Below, one piece after another: positions 9,181 to 17,046 of a DNA stretch of 64,000 nucleotides. Numbering within the stretch: the stretch's first letter is position 1; each line of letters opens with the position of its first letter. The stretch comes from Chryseobacterium daeguense DSM 19388 (lineage in GTDB: Bacteria > Bacteroidota > Bacteroidia > Flavobacteriales > Weeksellaceae): assembly GCF_000430825.1 (NCBI RefSeq), contig NZ_AUMT01000002.1, forward strand, positions 124,001 through 188,000. Direction: 5' to 3'. The position numbers and the translations under genes were made by a program. Below the pieces are notes generated by a model. That model ran no database searches, had not been told where the DNA came from, and saw only the letters and a list, made by a program, of their open reading frames with translations.

Positions 9181-10071
9181 TTATTTATTAATAACATTCG
9201 GTTTTGTTCTCAAAAATATTAACCCTGCAATAATAATGCTTGCTCCCACAAATTGTAAAACCGAAAGTTTTTCACCGTCCAGGACTCCCCAGATAATCGC
9301 TACAATCGGCATCAATAAAGTAACTGTAGAAGCAAAAAGCGGTGAAGATACCTTTAATAGACGATAATTCATCATCATAGCCAACCCTGTCCCGAAAATG
9401 GATAATAAGCTCACAAACATCAATCCCAACATATTATCTTTACTAAAGCTAAACGTTGAAAAAAATCCGGTAAAGCTTAAAGAAATCAATGAAGGAAAAA
9501 ATAAAACGAAAGAGAAAACGAAAGCTGATAAAACCGTAGATGAAACCTCCATTAGTTTAGATTTTACGGTTGTAGTGCTTATTGCATAGCATAAAGTGGC
9601 CAATAATAACAATAAAATCGGAATCAGTTTAAATTTTCCGCCCTCACCATCTCCTCCGAAAGCCAGTAAACAAACGCCAGTAAAACTAATCAACGTCCCC
9701 ACCATCTGCTGTTTTGTAGTTTCAAATTTCCATGCTAAAGCGCCTACAATAATTACAAAAATAGGCATCATGGAGTTGATAATTCCTGCAATGCTGCTGC
9801 TTACCTCAGTTTCCGCAATAGGAAATAAGAACATGGGAATGAAGTTACCTGTAAAAGCGGCTAAAAGCAGCCATTTCAGATGTTTTTTAGGAAATAATTT
9901 ATATTTTGAAATCGCAATCGGCAGCAAAATAATTCCTGCAATCAAAACCCGCAAAGCTCCTACCTGATAAGGATTGAAATGCTCCAGGGATTTTTTTATC
10001 AAGATAAAAGATGATCCCCAGATGATGCTTAAAACAATCAGAAGAATCCATTTCTCATTATTTGCGTTCAT
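9181..10071 (-). CDS. EamA/DMT-family transporter
   Basis: A 296-aa integral membrane protein with about ten hydrophobic segments arranged as two EamA repeats; each begins with a typical pattern (WGSSFILIKKSL near residue 18 and ISTTTVKSKLM near 160). Members export amino acids or metabolites; the substrate is unknown. Its start overlaps the end of aat by 14 nt, so the two are co-transcribed. Confidence 0.85.
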   Translation of the reverse strand: MNANNEKWILLIVLSIIWGSSFILIKKSLEHFNPYQVGALRVLIAGIILLPIAISKYKLFPKKHLKWLLLAAFTGNFIPMFLFPIAETEVSSSIAGIINSMMPIFVIIVGALAWKFETTKQQMVGTLISFTGVCLLAFGGDGEGGKFKLIPILLLLLATLCYAISTTTVKSKLMEVSSTVLSAFVFSFVLFFPSLISLSFTGFFSTFSFSKDNMLGLMFVSLLSIFGTGLAMMMNYRLLKVSSPLFASTVTLLMPIVAIIWGVLDGEKLSVLQFVGASIIIAGLIFLRTKPNVINK

Positions 10072-10714
10072 TTTTTTTCTTATGTAAAATTTTTAAAAAT
10101 TCTTTTTTCGGAATCATCCTTGCTCCAAGGCTTTCCAGGTGTTCTGTATGCGACTGGCAGTCAATAAGTTTAATCTTATTTTTATGACTTTCCACAAAAT
10201 GAATAAATCCTGCCTTAGAAGCATTGTTTACCTTAGTAAACATACTTTCGCCACAGAAAACATTTCCTACCTGAAGTCCGTAAAAGCCTCCGACAAGCTC
10301 TTCATTCTGCCATACTTCGATGCTTTTTGCCAGGCCATATTTATGAAGTTGTATAAAAGATTCCATCAGTTCATCAGAAAGCCAGGTTCCGGTTTGCCCT
10401 TTCCGGGTTACCTGTTGACAGTTTTTGATGACTTCCCTGAAATTTTTATTCTCAGAAAAGGTAAAAACATTCCTGTCAAGTATTTTCCTCATAGATTTTG
10501 AAACTTTCAGCTCTTTCGGATACAAAACAAACCTGGGGTCTGGACACCACCACAGAATCTCTTCCCCTGGATTATACCACGGAAAAATCCCCAGCTGATA
10601 GGCAAACCAGATTCTTTCTATGGAAAGGTCTCCTCCGAAGGCAATCAGCCCTTCGTGCCCGTCATAAATTTCAGGATCGGGAAATGATATCTCATTTTCG
10701 TCTAATCGAACCAT
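10058..10714 (-). CDS. aat: Leucyl/phenylalanyl-tRNA--protein transferase
   Basis: 218 aa with family motifs GLIAFGGDLS, GIFPWYNPGEEILWWCPDPR and GLQVGNVFCGESMFT. The enzyme adds Leu or Phe from aminoacyl-tRNA to N-terminal Arg/Lys of proteins, making N-degrons for Clp proteolysis. Length and motif order are normal. It forms a two-gene unit with the EamA transporter. Confidence 0.93.
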   Translation of the reverse strand: MVRLDENEISFPDPEIYDGHEGLIAFGGDLSIERIWFAYQLGIFPWYNPGEEILWWCPDPRFVLYPKELKVSKSMRKILDRNVFTFSENKNFREVIKNCQQVTRKGQTGTWLSDELMESFIQLHKYGLAKSIEVWQNEELVGGFYGLQVGNVFCGESMFTKVNNASKAGFIHFVESHKNKIKLIDCQSHTEHLESLGARMIPKKEFLKILHKKKNERK

Positions 10715-10775
10715 TTTTAAGGAAAAAAAATCCCACTTTGTAAAAGCAGGATTATTATCTGATAGTATTCTTTAA

Positions 10776-11153
10776 TTAAAAAGGTAAATCATCGTCTTCG
10801 TCTCCGGCAAACGGATTTTCATTTGAAACCGGTGATGAAGATTGAGAAGGTGCAGCCTGTGTAGGTTCCGATCCGTTATCGAAAACTTTCTCTACTCTCC
10901 AGCCTGTAATAGAGTTGAAATATTTAGTTTCTCCCTGTGGAGATACCCATTCTCTTCCTCTGATGTTAATTCCCACCTTTACATTTTCACCTTCTGAAAG
11001 ATTATCTAATAAATTGATCTTATCAGACAAAAATTCTATGTTTATAGGCTGCGGATACTGCTCCTGCGTCAGAATAACCATTTCTCTCTTCTGAAATCCG
11101 CTTGCAAATGTTTGAGTTTCAAAAAGTTTCTTTACCGTTCCTTGTAATTCCAT
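10776..11153 (-). CDS. DUF3127 domain protein
   Basis: 125 aa when started at ATG 11151-11153 (MELQGTVKKLF); an upstream extension of the frame encodes an unlikely Phe/Tyr-rich stretch. An OB-fold-like N-terminal domain is followed by a Pro/Ser/Gln linker and an acidic tail ending DDDLPF, which resembles the C-terminal tip of single-stranded-DNA-binding proteins. DUF3127 proteins are small Bacteroidota proteins of uncertain function; DNA binding is inferred. It diverges from the tRNA operon. Confidence 0.75.
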   Translation of the reverse strand: MELQGTVKKLFETQTFASGFQKREMVILTQEQYPQPINIEFLSDKINLLDNLSEGENVKVGINIRGREWVSPQGETKYFNSITGWRVEKVFDNGSEPTQAAPSQSSSPVSNENPFAGDEDDDLPF

Positions 11154-11251
11154 ATCATAATTATTAACGATGTAAAAGTAATAAAATGAAATGTAATAAA
11201 TGGTGTCGCGGAAAAAAAAATAAAAATTTTGCACTTTTTTTCTGAAAAGGC

Positions 11252-11281
11252 TTGCAACTAAAGAAAATTGTCCTATATTTG
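11252..11281 (+). promoter_or_regulatory. Promoter of the tRNA operon (TTG-N19-TATATTTG)
   Basis: TTG at 11252-11254 and TATATTTG at 11274-11281 are separated by 19 nt, an exact flavobacterial promoter. The first tRNA begins 48 nt downstream. Confidence 0.7.
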
Positions 11282-11329
11282 CACTCACAAAAACGAAACA
11301 AGCTCTTTAAAATAAAACTTAATAAACAC

Positions 11330-11411
11330 GCGGATGTGGTGTAATTGGTAGCCACGCCAGACTTAGGATCTGGTGCCGAGAGGCGTGGGGGTTCGAGTCC
11401 CTTCATCCGCA
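11330..11411 (+). tRNA. tRNA-Leu (anticodon TAG)
   Basis: The acceptor stem GCGGATG pairs with CATCCGC; the anticodon stem CCAGA/TCTGG encloses loop CTTAGGA, giving anticodon TAG; there is a long class II variable arm and TTCGAGT T-loop. The discriminator is A and CCA is not encoded. Confidence 0.95.
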
Positions 11412-11419
11412 CACGTTTT

Positions 11420-11495
11420 GCGAAAATAGCTCAGCTGGTAGAGCACAACCTTGCCAAGGTTGGGGTCGCGGGTTCGAATCCCGTTTTTCGCTCCA
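11420..11495 (+). tRNA. tRNA-Gly (anticodon GCC)
   Basis: Acceptor GCGAAAA/TTTTCGC, D-stem GCTC/GAGC, anticodon stem CAACC/GGTTG around loop TTGCCAA (anticodon GCC), T-arm GCGGG-TTCGAAT-CCCGT. Discriminator T, followed by an encoded CCA at 11493-11495. Confidence 0.95.
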
Positions 11496-11501
11496 CTCCA
11501 T

Positions 11502-11585
11502 GCCCTGGTGGTGGAACTGGTAGACACGCAGGACTTAAAATCCTGTGCCTCTTTTGGCGTGCGGGTTCAAGTCCCGCCTGGGGTA
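11502..11585 (+). tRNA. tRNA-Leu (anticodon TAA)
   Basis: Anticodon stem CAGGA/TCCTG with loop CTTAAAA gives anticodon TAA; class II variable arm; T-arm GCGGG-TTCAAGT-CCCGC. The acceptor GCCCTGG/CTGGGGT contains several G-T pairs. Its last bases recur at 14788, marking a likely integration site. Confidence 0.93.
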
Positions 11586-11587
11586 CT
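11573..11587 (+). repeat. Left direct repeat (att-like) at the 3' end of tRNA-Leu(TAA)
   Basis: CCCGCCTGGGGTACT covers the end of the T-stem, the acceptor 3' strand and the first bases after the gene. A copy with one change lies at 14788-14802. Between them are only an M23 peptidase gene and a broken lipoprotein gene; no integrase is visible. Confidence 0.5.
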
Positions 11588-11593
11588 TTCAAG

Positions 11594-11638
11594 AAGGCTT
11601 AATTTATTGTTAATCAATATTTTAAGCCTTTTTTGTTT
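11594..11638 (+). terminator. Terminator of the tRNA operon
   Basis: AAGGCTTAA (11594-11602) pairs with TTAAGCCTT (11622-11630), followed by TTTTTG-rich sequence. Confidence 0.65.
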
Positions 11639-11693
11639 TGTTTTTGCCAACAAATTGCCGAATTTTAAACTTTTTTGCCAGAAACTTTTTTAT

Positions 11694-12452
11694 TTAATAG
11701 TTTTTTAAATAGCTTTTTCCTTCTTGCAAATATTCAACTCTCTTGCCGTCTCCTGTTCTAAAAAGCGTTTTGATTGTTTCTCCCAACATTCCGAAACATG
11801 GAGGACTATAACAAACAAAATGCAGATGGGGAACACTACTCCATCCAGTATTTCCACTGTAACCTATCAGATATCCTTTTTCAACCTTTTCACCTACTTT
11901 TACTGTAGCTCCATTATGTTTTAAATGATAGTATTCAGCCCGAGTCCCATCTTCATGTAAGATTGAAATATAATTTCCATACTTTGCGCATTCTTGAGAG
12001 GAGCACCCCTGATTATAATTTTTTACAATTTTAACTACAATTCCGCCCCTTGAAGCCAAAACTTCAGAACCTATGGGCATTTCAAAATCAATTGCATTTT
12101 TCCCATAATGGCTAAAGTCTCCATTATAGCCTTGTATAACTTTATGATATTTTCCCGTTCTATATGGCAATTCATAAGCATAGTTTTTGTAGTACAGCGG
12201 AGATTTTGTCTCTCTACACTTGAGGAATCGAAACCATGTTTTATATTCTTGAGTATTAGGAAGTATCTCTTCTCTTATTTCGCATTTGTCTGTTTTTCCT
12301 ATATTTTTTTTCGCAAAGCATTTAAAAATCTTATCATTTTCCAAGTAATAGAAAATGGTATCTTCCCGGATAGGATCATAGATGCTAAGCCTATTTTGTG
12401 AAAGCACAAATATGTTTGAAAATAACAAAATTGAAATCAAAATCTTATACAT
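11694..12452 (-). CDS. Secreted M23-family metallopeptidase
   Basis: 252 aa with a signal peptide (ILISILLFSNIFVLSQ). The M23 (LytM-like) domain occupies residues 110-225, with zinc ligands in HYGKNAIDF and HLHF, and the G-K/E-GYLIGYSGNTGWSS strand pattern. Such enzymes cut peptide cross-links in peptidoglycan or other Gly-rich peptides; the exact substrate is unknown. The stretch of about 100 residues before it is unassigned. It lies in the tRNA-flanked island, downstream of the broken lipoprotein gene and behind that gene's terminator, so its promoter is not clear. Confidence 0.85.
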   Translation of the reverse strand: MYKILISILLFSNIFVLSQNRLSIYDPIREDTIFYYLENDKIFKCFAKKNIGKTDKCEIREEILPNTQEYKTWFRFLKCRETKSPLYYKNYAYELPYRTGKYHKVIQGYNGDFSHYGKNAIDFEMPIGSEVLASRGGIVVKIVKNYNQGCSSQECAKYGNYISILHEDGTRAEYYHLKHNGATVKVGEKVEKGYLIGYSGNTGWSSVPHLHFVCYSPPCFGMLGETIKTLFRTGDGKRVEYLQEGKSYLKNY

Positions 12453-12464
12453 ATCCTTAATAAA

Positions 12465-12497
12465 AATAAAAAACCCTCAAATACTATTTTGAGGGTT
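12465..12497 (-). terminator. Terminator after the lipoprotein gene
   Basis: Perfect 10-bp stem AACCCTCAAA (12472-12481) / TTTGAGGGTT (12488-12497); read on the minus strand it is followed by a T-run. It lies between the lipoprotein gene and the M23 gene. Confidence 0.75.
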
Positions 12498-12506
12498 AAA
12501 TTAATA

Positions 12507-14576
12507 TTATTGTTTTGTTAGTACAATATCTTTAGGGAAATTTATTGGAAAGTCTCCATGCTGATTTACATAAGCATTATGAATGCAATTTTCATCATAA
12601 ATACTTGGTAAATATTCAAAATGTAAAGTCATTTGTGGAACTAATTGCCCTGTGTTAATATCTATTAAATTAGTAAAATCAGTTATGTTTAATTGTGCTT
12701 TTTTATTACACATATTTTTCATGAAAAATATTAAACTTTTTTGAGTAGGATTTTGTAAGTTAGTAGTTAAGCCCCAAAATTCAGGATTTTGATAATCAAA
12801 ATTTGAAATCTATCAATTTCTACGCTACCTGTTGCAGAAATTATTTTTCTTTCTCCAAGTATTCGATCTCGATAATAAGAATTATTTCCAGAGCTAAATG
12901 TTTTTACTTTTTTTAATTCGAGATAAACTGTTTTTCCGTTCCAATTCCCTTTCCATAAGCCAACATATTTGTCTAGCTCATTATTTAAATCTTTGTAATA
13001 TGCTCCATTGGGAACATCATCCTTATAGTCCAAAGGATATTCTTGCGAGGAATAAAACCATCATTTTCCCTTTTAAAAAGCTTAAGCCCAGCCATATTCA
13101 TCTTATTTCCAACAAATTTTAAAAACTCTTTTTCTAATTTTTCATTATTGAAATTACCGTTTGTGTGTGACTTATCCAAAGCATCTATATAGTCTTTATT
13201 AAGTTGCTCTAATTCTTGTTGGGAATATGTAGGTAAACTCACAACATTTGTGCCGTCAAATTTAAGGATATAATTTCCATAGCTTGTAACAACTACTAAA
13301 GTTAAGTTCTTTAAGTCAATTTTTGGAATGTTAGTAGGAATATCATTCCATGATTTTGCCCATAGTAACCAATTATTAAAAAATATAATATCATCAGGAG
13401 AAAAAATAGGGTACAAACCATCGTAATGAGTGTGTAATATAGCATAGGTATTACTAAAAGCCTTAAGTTCAACTTGCCTTGTTCCGGGCATATTTTGGAG
13501 AAATTGATTTTGAATACCTGTTTGGCTAGTATTAGGAAGAGGATAGCCCATTCTATATCCTCTTTCACTATCATAACCTGTCATTCCTTCAAGAGCAGTG
13601 ATATTATCTTTAAAAGTTTTTTCATTTGAAATGGCTTTTACTCTATCACATGGAGTTGCATTTTTTATTGGATAAGGCAAAACAATTATTCCTGACCCAT
13701 CATCACAAGGTGATGTAATTTTAGAAAAAGATTTATTAGCATTTGCAGAAAGGTAAGCAACTTTTTTGTACATCACCCATCCACAATCATTGATATACTC
13801 TCCTAAGCCTGTACCATCACCATAATCCATTACAACACTTGTGAGAACATAGGAGTCAGGATTATCACACCCTTCGCTAGGCTGGGTAGTGCTTCCTCCT
13901 CCAGAGCTTCCTCCCCCGGGTGAACCGGGAAATGATGGAAAACTTGGATAAGTAGGAAAACTTGGATAGCCTCCCTCTGGAGGAAGAGTAGTCCCTCCGC
14001 CCGGAGGATTTCCAGATGAAGGAGGATTAGTAGGAGGGCAAGGATTTTCTCCGCCTATAAATCCTGTTTCTGCAATTACTTTTCCATCTAAGCTATATGC
14101 TGTGACAGTTCCAGTGAAGTTTCGAAGAACTTCATATGGATCCTCTCCGAAGGAATATCAGATGCGTATTCGAGAACTTTATCACTTACAATCTCTCTAT
14201 CTATTTCTTTTACTTCAAAGTTATAGATTGTTTTTTCGTCCCCATAATTAATGATATTGAAGACATAATAGGAAATTTCATTTTCTGTTTTTTTTAAAAT
14301 AATAGAACTTTCCAAATTGGCAAAATCAATGCTTGTTTTTCCCAAAGCATTATTTTTTGATTTCACAAAAATTTTTAAATCGTTCCTTCCAGTCTTTCTT
14401 CTAATATATTTAGTAACATTAGGAATTTCAGAAAGTTTAACCACTTGAAATTTAGATACATTAGGGTCAAATTTTTCTTCGTCATCTTTTAAAAGCTCTT
14501 GTCTGCATCCACTGAGAATAAAAGCAGTCCACACAAAAAGCATTAAGATTTTAATTAAGTTAATTTTTTTTGTCAT
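12507..14576 (-). pseudogene. Large lipoprotein gene with three one-base frameshifts (DUF6705-like C-terminus)
   Basis: Three overlapping frames join into one protein of about 690 residues. It starts at ATG 14574-14576 with lipobox ILSGC (diacylated outer-membrane lipoprotein expected). Then come about 140 unassigned residues, a Pro/Gly/Ser-rich linker (about 13870-14060), a Cys-containing globular domain (13100-13830) with HTHYDGLYPIFSPDD, and a C-terminal part (GAYYKDLNNELDKYVGLW) that I recall as DUF6705-like. The frame slips by the equivalent of one lost base near 14149 (CTTCGGAG), near 13058 (a T4 run, minus strand) and near 12800 (another T4 run). Restoring one base at each point gives an uninterrupted sensible protein. 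It is either a pseudogene or an intact gene with sequencing indels. Confidence 0.75.
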
Positions 14577-14787
14577 TAATGTTTGATTTGTTGTCATTTT
14601 GATAAAATTATAAAATATTTTACTAGCTAGTGTTATAATCCAAAGCTACGCATGGAGAGCGACAAAACCTGTCGCATTTGAAAATAAAAAATGTCTTTCT
14701 CATACTATTATGTATAAATACAAAAGGCATGAAGCAAAGGTCAGTCCGTTAGAGAGGTACCGCTAAGAACCCAACAAACCAGAAAGA

Positions 14788-14802
14788 CCCGCCTAGGGTA
14801 CT
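14788..14802 (+). repeat. Right direct repeat (att-like), 14/15 copy of the tRNA-Leu 3' end
   Basis: CCCGCCTAGGGTACT differs from 11573-11587 by one base. The rest of a tRNA is absent here, so this is a 3'-end remnant as left by integration into a tRNA gene, not a second tRNA. Confidence 0.5.
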
Positions 14803-14803
14803 A

Positions 14804-14838
14804 AAAACCCTCTGTAATTTTATTACGGAGGGTTTTGT
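14804..14838 (+). terminator. Terminator just outside the island
   Basis: AAACCCTC-T-GTAAT pairs with ATTAC-G-GAGGGTTT, followed by TTGTTTTG. It begins two bases after the tRNA-end remnant and may be the original terminator of the tRNA operon before the insertion (inference). Confidence 0.7.
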
Positions 14839-14929
14839 TTTGTACCCATTAATTTTATCTTTCAAATTTACCTTTCTGTACCCCTAAAAATACAAACTTC
14901 TGTATCTGTACCTTACATGTAATAGTCTA

Positions 14930-14937
14930 TACATTTG
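14930..14937 (+). promoter_or_regulatory. Promoter -7 element
   Basis: TACATTTG matches TAnnTTTG. It lies 19 nt before ATG 14957 and overlaps an upstream TTG at 14939, which decides the start of the next gene in favour of the ATG. Confidence 0.55.
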
Positions 14938-14956
14938 CTTGAGTAAAGCAGATATT

Positions 14957-15319
14957 ATGGAAACAACACTTCTAAACCAGAATCAGCTTGGCTATGCTGA
15001 AGTCTATGCATCAGATATTTTAGAGCTCAAAAATATTTTTCTTCTGAAATTTAAATTAAATAAGATCAATGAAAACTTCGGAATTCCATTTTTAATGATA
15101 AAAAAGAAAAATGAGGCCATCGCATTCGCCAATCTTGTCCTGAAAAGCGGAAAAATAGATTTTGAAATATATGAAAAAGAAAGCTTAAACGAACAGGAAA
15201 GAAATGACTTCTTAAGACAAGCTAATGATTATTTTAAAACGAAAAAATCAGAAAACTTCAGAAATCCGGAACAGCTGGAAAGCAGCATTCTTCAAATGAT
15301 TGACTGGCTCAATGAGTAA
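14957..15319 (+). CDS. Hypothetical protein
   Basis: 120 aa from ATG 14957 (METTLLNQNQLGYAEVY). The promoter position excludes the TTG 18 nt upstream. It is soluble, with mixed strands and a C-terminal helical part (EQERNDFLRQANDYFKTKK). No signal peptide, membrane segment or known motif was seen. It is a single-gene unit upstream of the decayed MocR gene. Confidence 0.6.
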   Translation: METTLLNQNQLGYAEVYASDILELKNIFLLKFKLNKINENFGIPFLMIKKKNEAIAFANLVLKSGKIDFEIYEKESLNEQERNDFLRQANDYFKTKKSENFRNPEQLESSILQMIDWLNE

Positions 15320-15361
15320 CCGTTTTATTATTATTGTAAATTTACTTAAAAACAGATCTTT

Positions 15362-15727
15362 ATGCCCAAAGATGTTCTATACCTGAAAATCGCAAAATCT
15401 GTTACAGGGCAAATCAAATGTGAGACGCTACAGTTTAAGGACAGGCTGTCTTCTGAGAAGCGCCCGGAAGCTCTACAATGTAGCAGGCCTACATGGAGCT
15501 GGAAAGTTTTTTTTGGAAGAATCGCGCCCGAAATACGGATATTTTGTAAGCTAGATTTCACAGAGAAAGCTGGCTCTTCCTTCCGTCACAAAAATGAAAG
15601 TTTCGGAATCAAAAATTCTCATGAAGATCTTATTGACAGGATATTCGGGACTGTAGCAGGAAAAGACGTCACACATTTTGCACTGGGAATTCCTGGGGAA
15701 AGCTTTCTTCCTACATTGAGAAATTAA
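15362..15727 (+). pseudogene. Remnant of a MocR-type regulator (GntR wHTH + aminotransferase-like domain)
   Basis: The frame from ATG 15362 begins like the winged helix of GntR/MocR regulators (DVLYLKIAKSVTGQIK), and 15625-15727 resembles the start of the aminotransferase domain (HEDLIDRIFG and THFALGIPGESFLP). In between, the matching sequence lies in another frame: SARKLYNVA, then FFLEESRPKYGYFVS, a TAG stop, then KLALPSVTKMKVS. About 15 residues of the wHTH are missing and the remaining 350 or so residues of the catalytic-like domain are gone. The gene is therefore a decayed fossil of a protein of about 480 aa. The neighbouring acetyltransferase may once have been its target. Confidence 0.75.
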
Positions 15728-15767
15728 GGAAAAATGATCAAAAACAGGATTTAAAAATTATAAAAAG

Positions 15768-16253
15768 ATGAACAACAATACTCATGAAGTAAAAATAATC
15801 AGCTACGACACAAAATTCAAGCAAGATTTCAGAAGCCTGAACGAAGAATGGATCACTAAGTTTTTCAAAATGGAAGAAAGTGATTATAAAATGCTGGATT
15901 ATCCTCAGGAATATATTTTGGATAAAGGAGGATATATTGTTTTTGCGATTTTGAATGATGAAGCAGTAGGAACCTGTGCTCTTATAAAATCTTCCGGAAA
16001 TCCTCTCACATTTGAGCTTGCAAAAATGGCTGTAAGCCCAAAGGCGCAGGGAAAAAAGATAGGATATCTGATTGGGCGGGCTTTGATTGAAAAGGCAAAA
16101 GAAATGAATGCTCAAAGTATATTTCTTGAAACAAATTCTTCACTTGTTCCTGCCATAAGGCTTTATGAAAAGCTGGGCTTTGAACATATTTGTGTAACGG
16201 ACTCACCTTATGAGCGATGTGACACGAAGATGGTTTTAAACTTTGATAAGTAA
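15768..16253 (+). CDS. GNAT-family N-acetyltransferase
   Basis: 161 aa with a GNAT fold: a central strand ELAKMAVSPKAQGKKIGYLIG contains the acetyl-CoA pyrophosphate loop (Q-G-K-K-I-G), followed by SIFLETNSSLVPAIRLYEKLGFE. It transfers an acetyl group from acetyl-CoA to an unknown amine. It sits just after the decayed MocR gene. Confidence 0.88.
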   Translation: MNNNTHEVKIISYDTKFKQDFRSLNEEWITKFFKMEESDYKMLDYPQEYILDKGGYIVFAILNDEAVGTCALIKSSGNPLTFELAKMAVSPKAQGKKIGYLIGRALIEKAKEMNAQSIFLETNSSLVPAIRLYEKLGFEHICVTDSPYERCDTKMVLNFDK

Positions 16254-16293
16254 AATAAGCACATACATTCTTACCGCTCTCAGATCGTCTTAG

Positions 16294-16318
16294 TTTCAGC
16301 TGAAATTTTATATTTTTG
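16294..16318 (+). promoter_or_regulatory. Promoter with palindromic element before the OmpR-type pair
   Basis: TATTTTTG at 16311-16318 is a -7 match. Immediately upstream is the perfect 12-bp palindrome TTTCAGCTGAAA (16294-16305), placed where a regulator would touch RNA polymerase. The response-regulator ATG is at 16336. Confidence 0.5.
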
Positions 16319-16335
16319 TAAAATTCCTTATTTCA

Positions 16336-17043
16336 ATGAAAAAAATTATCCTCATCGAAGACGAAACCAGTGTAGTATCCTTCATTAAAAAAGGGCTTCA
16401 GGAAAACGGGTACGAAGTTTCCGTGGCCTTTGACGGCCGTACAGGGGTACAATTGGTGCAGGCCAATGATTTTGATCTGGTGATTTTGGATATTATGCTG
16501 CCGGAAATGAATGGCTTGGATGTCTGTAAAGAGATCAGGAAAACCAATCAGCATGTTCCTATTTTATTTTTGACGGCGCTGGGAACTTCAGAAAATATTG
16601 TTCTCGGGTTAGAAAGCGGTGGTGATGATTATTTAGTTAAACCATTTAAGTTCATTGAGTTAGTGGCTCGTGTAAAGTCTTTGCTAAGGAGGAGTAATAA
16701 TGGAAATTCCCCGGAGATTATTGAACCTGAAATTGATAATGAATATATTTTCCAGTTTTCAGATTTGATTTTAAATGATTACACTAAAAAAGTTACCCGC
16801 GCCGGCGAAGAAATTTCCCTTACTTCCACGGAGTATAAACTGCTATTGTATTTCCTTAACAATCCTGAAAAAGTGATTTCCCGGGCGGAAATTCTGGATG
16901 CAGTCTGGGGTGTAAATTACGAGCTGGGAACCAATGTGGTGGATGTATATGTGAATTATTTAAGGAAAAAGTTGGATAATCAGGACGATAATAAATTGAT
17001 TCACACGGTGATTGGGATGGGCTATGTGTTGAAAAAACCTTAA
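16336..17043 (+). CDS. OmpR-family response regulator
   Basis: 235 aa: a receiver domain with acidic pocket EDE (residues 8-10), phospho-acceptor Asp in DLVILDIMLPEMNG and switch Lys in DDYLVKPFK, then a C-terminal winged helix (EYKLLLYFLNNPEKVISR ... VDVYVNYLRKKLD). It is a DNA-binding regulator paired with the kinase that starts 3 nt after its stop codon. Confidence 0.93.
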   Translation: MKKIILIEDETSVVSFIKKGLQENGYEVSVAFDGRTGVQLVQANDFDLVILDIMLPEMNGLDVCKEIRKTNQHVPILFLTALGTSENIVLGLESGGDDYLVKPFKFIELVARVKSLLRRSNNGNSPEIIEPEIDNEYIFQFSDLILNDYTKKVTRAGEEISLTSTEYKLLLYFLNNPEKVISRAEILDAVWGVNYELGTNVVDVYVNYLRKKLDNQDDNKLIHTVIGMGYVLKKP

Positions 17044-17046
17044 AAT

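Larger units (their letters stand above)
14598..14940. other. Gene-free stretch containing the island edge
   Basis: It holds a 6-bp hairpin GCGACA-N5-TGTCGC near 14659, the right att-like repeat, a terminator, and a promoter at its end. No reading frame with coding character was seen. Confidence 0.5.

Noticed and set aside
11154..11288. N-terminal extension of the DUF3127 gene
   Set aside because: Phe/Tyr-rich translation of an AT-rich spacer that carries the divergent tRNA promoter; start moved to 11153.
11345..11708. Two 85-codon plus-strand frames across the tRNA cluster
   Set aside because: They run through three tRNA genes with complete cloverleaves; the frames are accidental.
14659..14802. 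A fourth tRNA near the island edge
   Set aside because: Only the 3' terminal 15 bases resemble tRNA-Leu; no anticodon arm or acceptor 5' strand can be built.
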